Below the pieces are notes generated by a model. The model was given only the letters and a program-made list of their open reading frames with translations. It was not told the DNA's origin and did no database searches. A program made the translations under genes and the position numbers. Source: DATKQI01 sp035532755 (GTDB lineage Bacteria > Pseudomonadota > Alphaproteobacteria > Acetobacterales > Acetobacteraceae). Taken from it: 6,373 nucleotides of DNA. Below, one piece after another: positions 1 through 4,496 of the stretch (position 1 is the stretch's first letter; every line of letters begins with the position of its first letter). The stretch covers positions 1-6,373 of the forward strand of contig DATKQI010000328.1 in assembly GCA_035532755.1 (NCBI GenBank), in the 5' to 3' direction.

Positions 1-16
1 ATCGGGATGCGGCCGG

Positions 17-58
17 CGTACCGGCTGGGGTATCCGGGGTATCGATGATGCCACGGCG
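17..58. repeat. Spacer repeat, left copy
   Basis: This 42-bp stretch matches 1742-1784 in the same orientation, with about six mismatches and one single-base gap (roughly 84% by hand alignment). It lies just beyond the stop of the methyltransferase gene, and its right end runs into the arm of the hairpin at 53-85. The other copy sits between the end of one immunity gene and the start of a toxin-tail fragment. This copy may therefore mark the start of another toxin-tail/immunity unit lying to the left. That last point is inference, because the window ends here. Confidence 0.65.
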
Positions 59-85
59 CGCGGCGGCCTGGTCGCCGCGCGCCGT
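53..85 (-). terminator. Strong hairpin after methyltransferase stop
   Basis: Positions 53-65 and 73-85 form a perfect 13-bp inverted repeat with a 7-nt loop, almost entirely G/C. The stem starts at the last base of the methyltransferase stop codon (85-87). There is no T-tract on either side, so it is not a textbook intrinsic terminator. It could still stop or pause RNA polymerase, or protect the 3' end of the operon transcript. The perfect pairing is seen directly; the function is inferred. Confidence 0.6.
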
Positions 86-759
86 CACCATACCCCGGGC
101 ATGAGCCGATAGCGCACGCGCTGCGCATAGGCGCCATAACCATCGAGTTCGCTGCGCAGCATCTTTTCCTCGTCGGCGATGCGCAGCATCAGGATGGGAA
201 TGATGACGAGCATGAACAGAAGGCCCCACCAGGAGCCGAGCGCCAGCGGCGCGCCGAGCACCAGGATGAGTATGCCGACATACATCGGGTGCCGCACCAG
301 GGCGTAGGGCCCGGTGGAGATCACCGTCTGGCCTTCCATCTTCCGGATCGTGGAAGCGCCGTAGCTGTTCTCGCGAAAGACCCGCAGGTCCATCATCAGG
401 CCGAGCGCGACGAGGATGTTGCCGAGCACCGAGATTGAGGCCGGCACATGCGACCAGCCGAACCTGTGGTCGAGTACGGAAACGATGGCGAGGGCGGGGA
501 GGCTGACGAAGACGAACGAAATGATTGCTTTCTGAATGGGCCGCGTTTCCGCGCCCGGCCCGGCCTTCAGCCGTCGTTCGAGCAGGGCCGGATCCTTGAT
601 CGCGAGATAGAGGCCGATGAGGGTGGTCGACGCCGTGAAGACGACGATGAAGATCCAGCCCTGCCAGTAGGCCAATGTTCCCGCCGGAATGAAGATGACG
701 GCGCCGAGCCCGACAAGCTCGATGATGGTGTTCTTCAGCGCCTGCATGAAAAGCTTCAT
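85..759 (-). CDS. Isoprenylcysteine carboxyl methyltransferase-type membrane protein
   Basis: A 224-residue integral membrane protein of the isoprenylcysteine carboxyl methyltransferase (ICMT)/phospholipid methyltransferase-like superfamily. About five hydrophobic segments are visible (roughly residues 12-31, 35-54, 76-96, 105-125 and 160-192). The family signature is present: GPYALVRHPMY at 150-160, then a C-terminal acidic and aromatic block (EE at 197-198, Y208, Y211) ending in RYRLMPGVW. In the family these regions bind S-adenosylmethionine at the membrane face. Bacterial members methylate varied, mostly unknown substrates, so no substrate is assigned. The start is supported by AAGGAG at 766-771, 6 nt upstream. 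It lies 57 bp downstream of an immunity gene on the same strand and may be the last gene of that operon. Confidence 0.9.
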   Translation of the reverse strand: MKLFMQALKNTIIELVGLGAVIFIPAGTLAYWQGWIFIVVFTASTTLIGLYLAIKDPALLERRLKAGPGAETRPIQKAIISFVFVSLPALAIVSVLDHRFGWSHVPASISVLGNILVALGLMMDLRVFRENSYGASTIRKMEGQTVISTGPYALVRHPMYVGILILVLGAPLALGSWWGLLFMLVIIPILMLRIADEEKMLRSELDGYGAYAQRVRYRLMPGVW

Positions 760-816
760 TGCACTCTCCTTCGGCGGGTTTCGGCCGCGCCGTGTTTCCG
801 CAGCGGCTTGCCAGCA

Positions 817-1557
817 TCAGAACCCGACGCTTTCCTCCCTGATGCCGCCGCCTGCCGTGCGAATCCGCTCGACGAACATGCCCGAGCGGTGGACGGTCGG
901 GTCCTGGAAATCCATTCCGGTACAGCCGGCCTGGAGTAGGCGTTCGGCCAGGGCGTCGGTCACCAGCACGTTGGTCGGCGCTTCCTCGATGCGGAAGATT
1001 TCGGATTTCGGGACGAAGCCTTCGGCCGCGACGATGCGATTCAGGCTGCGAAGATATGATCGGCGCCGGCCTGTGACCACATTGACAATCTCCTCCACCC
1101 TGCAGATCGACTGCTGCATATCGAGTGGCGATTCGGAAACAAGGATCCGCAGCAGCCGGTAATCCTGAGCCCGAGCGGCTTTGTGGCCGCAGACCAGTTC
1201 GACCGGTGCATATTGCACCGCCACACCTTCCCGCTGGGCCAACGCCTCCCGGAAGCGGGCGGAACAGAAATGGTACCTGCCGAAATCGAAGAAATCGGGG
1301 GCGAACCTCTTGGCAGGAAGGGCGAGGCGCAGTACCGGGAAACCCACCGGCAACAAGACGTCTCCGCCAGACCAATGATCGACCTCTCTGAGAAGAGCGC
1401 TCATGGCGAGGCCGAATTCAGTGCCGTTCTGAACTCCGAGTTTCCAATCTTTCATCAGCGAGCGATCGAACACAGCCGTCGTGCTGGCATCCGGTTCGAG
1501 AAGCCAGAGAGGGAACGTGCTTCCTTCCGTTCTTCCAGATTGTCCATCAGCCGACAT
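817..1557 (-). CDS. Imm11/DUF1629-type immunity protein, copy 1
   Basis: A 246-residue soluble protein with no signal peptide or membrane segment. It resembles the Imm11 (DUF1629, MXAN_0049-type) immunity family: YRLLRIL at 133-139, IFRIEE at 187-192, and the C-terminal block with VTDALAERL at 199-207, GCTGM at 211-215 and a DP at 219-220. Members are encoded beside polymorphic toxins and are thought to bind and neutralise them in the producing cell. It is about 73% identical by hand count to the immunity gene at 1803-2528, over an ungapped stretch of about 232 residues. Its ATG lies inside the end of a toxin-tail fragment (11-nt overlap), which suggests translational coupling. The family call is from memory of motifs; the paralogy is seen directly. 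Confidence 0.82.
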   Translation of the reverse strand: MSADGQSGRTEGSTFPLWLLEPDASTTAVFDRSLMKDWKLGVQNGTEFGLAMSALLREVDHWSGGDVLLPVGFPVLRLALPAKRFAPDFFDFGRYHFCSARFREALAQREGVAVQYAPVELVCGHKAARAQDYRLLRILVSESPLDMQQSICRVEEIVNVVTGRRRSYLRSLNRIVAAEGFVPKSEIFRIEEAPTNVLVTDALAERLLQAGCTGMDFQDPTVHRSGMFVERIRTAGGGIREESVGF

Positions 1558-1652
1558 TAGTCTGTCCGCACGCTACATCGTTCTGGGTCAACCGATCGCT
1601 TTTGAACATTTCCCGCCACATCTCATCCTGTAGAAGCTCCAATTCCTCTTCC
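817..1652 (-). repeat. Tandem unit, copy 1: toxin tail plus immunity gene
   Basis: This block aligns with 1803-2637 from end to end. The offset is 986 bp across the immunity gene and 985 bp across the toxin tail, so only one net single-base gap occurs. It holds an immunity gene preceded by the last 35 or so codons of a toxin. The copies are well diverged, about 70% or a little more in DNA, so the duplication or recruitment is not recent. Confidence 0.8.
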
Positions 1653-1780
1653 GAGCTGCCCGTTATCATGAACAGCGCTGTCAATCCCGGCTTGTCGCAG
1701 CTTTTGCTGTGCTTTGCGCGCCGCCGGCACCTCGCGGCAAACGTACCGGTTGGGGGTATGCGGAGTATCCGTGATGCCAT
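1547..1780 (-). pseudogene. Toxin C-terminal fragment with internal deletion and frameshift
   Basis: This is the remains of a second copy of the nuclease-toxin C-terminus. The last 34 or so residues (ELELLQDEM...RLTQND...GQTNVG) match the intact toxin's end (ELELLQDEV...RLTQND...GQTNAG). Upstream, about 1662-1740 also matches toxin DNA, but in another frame, where it reads VPAARKAQQKLRQAGID then HDNG, as in the intact AHH domain. Between the two matches about 98 bp are missing compared with the intact gene (offset 985 versus 1083), which shifts the frame. Homology stops near 1740, where a spacer repeat begins. The open frame from ATG 1778-1780 would give a 77-residue chimera. It lacks the AHH motif and cannot be an active nuclease. 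Its stop overlaps the immunity start by 11 nt, so its translation may feed the immunity gene. Confidence 0.78.
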
Positions 1781-1784
1781 GGCG
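1742..1784. repeat. Spacer repeat, right copy
   Basis: This 43-bp stretch matches 17-58 in the same orientation (about 84% by hand alignment). It lies between the stop of the second immunity gene (1803-1805) and the truncated 5' edge of the toxin-tail fragment. It looks like the junction at which a toxin-tail/immunity unit was joined to the operon. It also carries the ATG (1778-1780) that opens the fragment's frame. Confidence 0.65.
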
Positions 1785-1802
1785 CCGGGAGCGTTGCCGG
1801 AG

Positions 1803-2528
1803 TCAGAACCCGAAGCGCGCCTCTCTGACGCCGCCGCCCGCGGTGCGAATCCGCAGTATATACATGCCTGAACGATTGACGGCCGGATCCAGGAACCTCA
1901 TGCCGGTGCACCCGGCCCGAAGCAGGCGCTCAGCCAGCGCATCGGTCACCAACACGTTGGACGAGGCTTCCTCGATGCAAAAGATTTCGGATTTCGGCAC
2001 AAAGCCGTCCGCAACGACAATGCGGTTAAGACTGCGGAGCCATGGCCGACGCCGGCCTGTCACCACGTTGACGACCTCCTCCACCTTGCAGATCGAGCGC
2101 TCCATATCGAGCGGTGATTCGGACGCAAGAATCCGCAGCAACCGATAATCCTGGGCCCGCGCGGCCTCGCTGCCGCTGACCAGTTGGATCGGCATGTACT
2201 GCACCGCCACGCCATCCGGCTGTGCCAGCGCGTCACGGAAGCGGGCGGAGCAGAAATGGTAGCCGCCATAGCCAAAGAAGTCGGGAGCAAATTTCTTGTC
2301 AGGAAGAGCCAGGCGCAGCATCGGAAATCCGGCCGGCAGATAGACCTCCCCGCCGGACCAGTGATCGACCTCGATGCGCAGCGCATGCTCAGCACGGTTG
2401 AATTCCATATCGTTCTGAACTCCGAGTTTCCCGTCGCGCAACAGCATCCGACCGAACGCCGCAGAGATATCGGCATCCCGCTCGACAAGCCACAGAGGGA
2501 ATGTATTCATTCTGCGCGTTCCAAACAC
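1803..2528 (-). CDS. Imm11/DUF1629-type immunity protein, copy 2 (cognate candidate)
   Basis: A 241-residue soluble protein from GTG 2528, or 235 residues from ATG 2510. It is a close paralogue of the protein at 817-1557, with the same hallmarks: YRLLRIL, VPKSEIF, VLVTDALAERLL and GCTGM then DP. It lies directly downstream of the nuclease toxin, with 3 bp between the toxin stop and the GTG, so it is the likely cognate immunity protein. The start is uncertain. The ATG equivalent to copy 1's start (2540-2542) is out of frame here because one base is missing; its short frame ends in an ATGA at 2507-2510 that overlaps the ATG of residue 7. GTG 2528 has a weak GGAT upstream, and ATG 2510 has a weak GGAA. 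Paralogue homology begins only at TFPLW, so it does not decide. Confidence 0.85.
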   Translation of the reverse strand: MFGTRRMNTFPLWLVERDADISAAFGRMLLRDGKLGVQNDMEFNRAEHALRIEVDHWSGGEVYLPAGFPMLRLALPDKKFAPDFFGYGGYHFCSARFRDALAQPDGVAVQYMPIQLVSGSEAARAQDYRLLRILASESPLDMERSICKVEEVVNVVTGRRRPWLRSLNRIVVADGFVPKSEIFCIEEASSNVLVTDALAERLLRAGCTGMRFLDPAVNRSGMYILRIRTAGGGVREARFGF

Positions 2529-2542
2529 GTCTTATCCGGCAT
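2507..2542 (-). promoter_or_regulatory. Translational coupling zone, toxin to immunity
   Basis: Three elements overlap here. The toxin stop TAA is at 2532-2534. An ATG at 2540-2542, equivalent to the start of the other immunity gene, opens an 11-codon frame. That frame ends in TGA (2507-2509), which overlaps the ATG at 2508-2510 as ATGA. GTG 2526-2528 lies between them. Ribosomes finishing the toxin or the short frame could restart on the immunity gene. The arrangement is seen; the mechanism is inferred. Confidence 0.45.
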
Positions 2543-3602
2543 TGGTTTGCCCGCCTGTTCTGTCGTTCTGCGTCAGCCGATGGCGACCGAGCATCTCTTG
2601 CCGCACTTCGTCCTGCAAGAGTTCCAGTTCTTCTTTCGCGCGCTTGGTGTATGCAGTGGTGCCCTTGGTCAATCCACTCCGTTTCAGTTTATTCTGTATT
2701 TCCGATAGTTTTCTTAAAATCATCTCGTTCCATTCTTTGTGGCCATTATCGTGCAGGGGTCTGTCAATGCCTGCCTGCTTCAACTTTCGCTGCGCTTCAC
2801 GCGTCGCCGGCGCGGCCGCAACATTGCCTATATCATCCGTCCGCCAACCTGCCTTTACCGCCTCGTGGATCAGGTCACGGAAATCGCGAATTGCCGCCAG
2901 ATTGATGAGATGATGTGCTCGCCATTCGTCGTTCCGCAGCGTCTGCGTGACCGCCGGGTCCGCCGCCCTGGCGGCATTACGCGCATGTTTCGAGGAGGTG
3001 CGCGCGCCTCCTTCAAGCCCCTCGTTGCGGTCCCGGTCGAGAATCGTCGCGCCCTGCTCCTCCGCCGGACGCCCGGGCAGAACGTTCGATTGTGGCGGGG
3101 TGGGTGTGAATCCTGGCGGTGGGGGCGTGGGCGGGGTGGGGGTGAAGCCGCCTTCCCCGGGAATCGTGTCTACCCCCGCCGGTGTCACGAGGCCCGGGGG
3201 CGCCGGCACGGATGGAGGAGGAACGAAGCCTGCGGATGGGTTGCGCAGGACTTTCGGCCTGAGTTCGGGCGGAAGCTCGTCCATGTTCCGCGATGCGGTG
3301 CGCGTGGGGCGGAGCAGGATGCCGAGAGCCATGAGAGGGCCGGCGGCAGCCGCCAGAATGTCATCCACGCCGGCTACGGCAAGGTTCCTGCCGACCGCCC
3401 CCTCCAGAAAGCCGGGCGAAGCGGCGGCTGCCGTTGCGGCGAGCGCCGCCACGGGAATGGGGGGCAGAGTACGGCGTGCGCCTCTGCCGCGCACCATCGT
3501 CCCCGGGAACCGCACCCATCCGGGATGCTGGGCCATCCACTCCGTCGGTTCCGGATCTCCGTCCGGGACAAAGAGGAACGAGGTATTCAGATCGCCCGGC
3601 AT
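2532..3602 (-). CDS. Polymorphic toxin with C-terminal AHH nuclease domain
   Basis: A predicted 356-residue secreted or delivered nuclease. Visible regions are an N-terminal block with GDPEPTEWMAQHPGW (15-29), an Ala/Leu-rich hydrophobic segment (about 45-98), a proline-rich linker with repeated GFTPTPP (about 125-178), then a C-terminal toxin domain. That domain has AHH at 229-231 and HDNGH at 284-288, followed by a basic helical tail ending in RLTQND. AHH domains belong to the HNH/EndoVII nuclease superfamily and use these histidines for metal-dependent DNA or RNA cleavage. No signal peptide, PAAR, VgrG, RHS or LXG region is recognisable, so the export route is unknown. The start at 3602 is chosen because GGAG (3611-3614) lies 8 nt upstream; an in-frame ATG at 3620 has no SD and would add six residues. 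The immunity gene follows after 3 bp. Confidence 0.82.
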   Translation of the reverse strand: MPGDLNTSFLFVPDGDPEPTEWMAQHPGWVRFPGTMVRGRGARRTLPPIPVAALAATAAAASPGFLEGAVGRNLAVAGVDDILAAAAGPLMALGILLRPTRTASRNMDELPPELRPKVLRNPSAGFVPPPSVPAPPGLVTPAGVDTIPGEGGFTPTPPTPPPPGFTPTPPQSNVLPGRPAEEQGATILDRDRNEGLEGGARTSSKHARNAARAADPAVTQTLRNDEWRAHHLINLAAIRDFRDLIHEAVKAGWRTDDIGNVAAAPATREAQRKLKQAGIDRPLHDNGHKEWNEMILRKLSEIQNKLKRSGLTKGTTAYTKRAKEELELLQDEVRQEMLGRHRLTQNDRTGGQTNAG

Positions 3603-3610
3603 GCATGGGT

Positions 3611-3614
3611 CTCC
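3611..3614 (-). promoter_or_regulatory. SD site that decides the toxin start
   Basis: GGAG on the minus strand lies 8 nt before the ATG at 3600-3602. The upstream in-frame ATG at 3618-3620 has only AT-rich, SD-free sequence in front of it. It is also only about 11 nt from the predicted -10 box, which is too close for an ordinary leader. Both facts favour the downstream start. Confidence 0.6.
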
Positions 3615-3622
3615 AACCATTC

Positions 3623-3639
3623 AGTTATATATAATAACT
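3623..3639. promoter_or_regulatory. Inverted repeat overlapping the toxin -10 box
   Basis: AGTTAT (3623-3628) and ATAACT (3634-3639) form a perfect 6-bp inverted repeat around a 5-nt A/T spacer. It overlaps the predicted -10 element and transcription start, a usual place for a repressor operator. It is short and lies in A/T-rich DNA, so chance is possible. Confidence 0.35.
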
Positions 3640-3659
3640 AATATTGTTAATCTCTGCAA
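3631..3659 (-). promoter_or_regulatory. Predicted sigma70-type promoter of the toxin-immunity operon
   Basis: On the minus strand, TTGCAG (3654-3659) and TATTAT (3631-3636) are separated by exactly 17 nt and match the -35 and -10 consensus at 3 of 6 and 5 of 6 positions. Transcription would begin near 3624, giving a leader of about 20 nt that contains the GGAG of the toxin start. This is the only strongly AT-rich stretch in the window. No other promoter is evident down to 85, so the toxin, both immunity genes and perhaps the methyltransferase could form one transcript. Confidence 0.55.
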
Positions 3660-3733
3660 GCCCCTTGACCCGGTGCGCGCCCATCACGCCGCTGAATCGG
3701 CGGCAGGCGGATGGCCGCGAAAAGGGGCGCGGC

Positions 3734-3820
3734 GTGGCATACCCGCACAGCATCGGCGGGCAGACCTGGGCCTATGCGGACCTGAAGGGGCTGATGGCGA
3801 AATCCACGCCGCCCTGCTCA
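3734..3820 (+). pseudogene. eutB: 5' fragment of ethanolamine ammonia-lyase large subunit gene
   Basis: From GTG 3734 the plus strand reads VAYPHSIGGQTWAYADLKG then LMAKSTPP and CSG. I recognise this as the N-terminus of alphaproteobacterial EutB proteins, which typically read like YSHTIG, then DLK, LMAKATP and RSGD. EutB is the large subunit of the cobalamin-dependent enzyme that splits ethanolamine into acetaldehyde and ammonia. Only about 29 codons remain. The TCA serine codon at 3818-3820 is at the same time the complement of the haemoglobin TGA stop, and EutB-like sequence ends there. The usual arginine before SGD is cysteine. The upstream gene region is cut by the toxin promoter near 3660. 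The frame stays open to 4087 but no longer resembles EutB. The family call is from memory and rests on a short match. Confidence 0.58.
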
Positions 3821-4222
3821 GGCGGAGGCGGCCATCATCTCCCCGGCCAGGGTGGAATAGCATTGCGCCCAGGCCACGCGTGCCGCGGGCGTGGAATCCG
3901 CGCCCAGGCCCTGTTCCAGCGTCCAGAGCAAGGCCTTGGCCACGGTGTCGTAATGCGCCGGGGCAACGCCGTAGCCGGCGTGGCGGCGGCCGAGGTCCCG
4001 CACCGCGGGCAGGATGGCATCGAGGTTGTGCAGGTTGTTGACGGCGGGGGCGATCATCGCCATCAACTTGCGGCCCTGTTCGACTAGATCGCCCTTGAAC
4101 AGCGGGCGCAGGGCGGGATCGAGCGTGAACAGCCGGTCGTAGAACATGGCCGCCGCCGCGGGGGCGATGGGGGCGATCCTGGCGAAATTCTCCTGGATCA
4201 GGCGTGTCTGTTCCGGGGTCAT
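3818..4222 (-). CDS. Single-domain bacterial haemoglobin
   Basis: A 134-residue globin of the type forming the haem domain of flavohaemoglobins and Vitreoscilla haemoglobin, without any reductase domain. Expected haem-pocket residues can be placed: Tyr28 (B10), Phe42 (CD1), Gln49 (E7) and His81 (F8, the proximal haem ligand), with Tyr91 and Glu103 behind the haem. The family binds oxygen and nitric oxide in the cytoplasm and is linked to NO detoxification or oxygen supply under low oxygen. The length is normal for single-domain members, so the gene looks complete despite the scarred junction at its stop codon. The start at 4222 is fixed by AAAGGAG (4229-4235), 6 nt upstream. A much longer open frame reaching about 4537 has no SD and crosses the lipoprotein gene. 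Confidence 0.93.
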   Translation of the reverse strand: MTPEQTRLIQENFARIAPIAPAAAAMFYDRLFTLDPALRPLFKGDLVEQGRKLMAMIAPAVNNLHNLDAILPAVRDLGRRHAGYGVAPAHYDTVAKALLWTLEQGLGADSTPAARVAWAQCYSTLAGEMMAASA

Positions 4223-4228
4223 GGCATG

Positions 4229-4260
4229 CTCCTTTCGGATGCGGAGCAATGCAAGAGGAG
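4229..4260. promoter_or_regulatory. Back-to-back ribosome binding sites of divergent genes
   Basis: The minus strand has AAAGGAG (4229-4235) for the haemoglobin gene. The plus strand has GAGGAG (4255-4260) for the lipoprotein gene, 7 nt before its ATG. Only 45 bp separate the two start codons, too little for two full promoters, so at least one promoter must lie inside the opposing gene. No clear -35/-10 pair is visible in the gap. Confidence 0.7.
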
Positions 4261-4267
4261 TGCCACG

Positions 4268-4462
4268 ATGGACATGGCGAAAAGGGTGCGAAAGATGGGC
4301 AGGCGTCACGCGGCGCTGGCGGCGCTGCTGGCGCTGCTCGCCGGCTGCGCCGCACCCCAGGCAACCACCGCCGACGCGGCGCCGGGCAGCGTAAGCGTGC
4401 ATCTGAACGGGCGGGTTTCCGCCTATGGCGCGGCGGTGTCGAGCAGCGCGGACCGGCCTTAA
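4268..4462 (+). CDS. Small lipoprotein of unknown function
   Basis: A 64-residue protein with a classic lipoprotein signal peptide: basic MDMAKRVRKMGRR, a hydrophobic Ala/Leu core, then the lipobox LAGC with the acylated cysteine at about residue 27. The mature chain is only about 38 residues and includes GSVSVHLNGRVSAYGAAV, which may form short beta strands. It should be lipid-anchored, probably in the outer membrane, since no aspartate follows the cysteine. The start is set by GAGGAG 7 nt upstream; an earlier ATG at 4226 would place 14 non-signal residues ahead and lacks an SD. It diverges from the haemoglobin gene and ends 34 bp before the restriction-modification gene. I do not recognise the family. 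Confidence 0.75.
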   Translation: MDMAKRVRKMGRRHAALAALLALLAGCAAPQATTADAAPGSVSVHLNGRVSAYGAAVSSSADRP

Positions 4463-4496
4463 CGCCGCACTGCGTCCGTGGTGATATGCCGCCTGC

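Larger units (their letters stand above)
1803..2637 (-). repeat. Tandem unit, copy 2: toxin tail plus immunity gene
   Basis: This is the partner of the block at 817-1652. Here the toxin tail is continuous with a full-length toxin gene, so this is the intact member of the pair. A further homologous patch of the toxin gene (about 2743-2823) matches the fragment at 1660-1740 after a gap of 98 bp. Confidence 0.8.

Noticed and set aside
448..939. 163-codon plus-strand frame opposite the ICMT-type gene
   Set aside because: Rich in Asp/Glu/Arg from complementing membrane-protein codons; no SD and no family; it spans an intergenic gap and two opposing genes.
3121..3180. Possible CRISPR-like or minisatellite repeat in the G-rich stretch
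   Set aside because: The short repeats are the codons of the GFTPTPP proline-rich linker; there are no regularly spaced, conserved repeats with unique spacers.
817..3620. Possible insertion sequence or transposon carrying the array
   Set aside because: No transposase, no terminal inverted repeats and no target-site duplication could be seen; the duplication is explained by a tandem toxin-tail/immunity unit.
2739..3641. 300-codon plus-strand open frame opposite the toxin
   Set aside because: Arg/Gly-rich low-complexity translation with no SD and no family resemblance; the minus-strand AHH protein explains the region.
2947..4041. 364-codon plus-strand open frame across the toxin gene and beyond
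   Set aside because: It is composed of Gly/Pro/Arg/Ala complements of the toxin's proline linker, crosses the promoter and the eutB fragment in another frame, and shows no domain. It is an antisense shadow.
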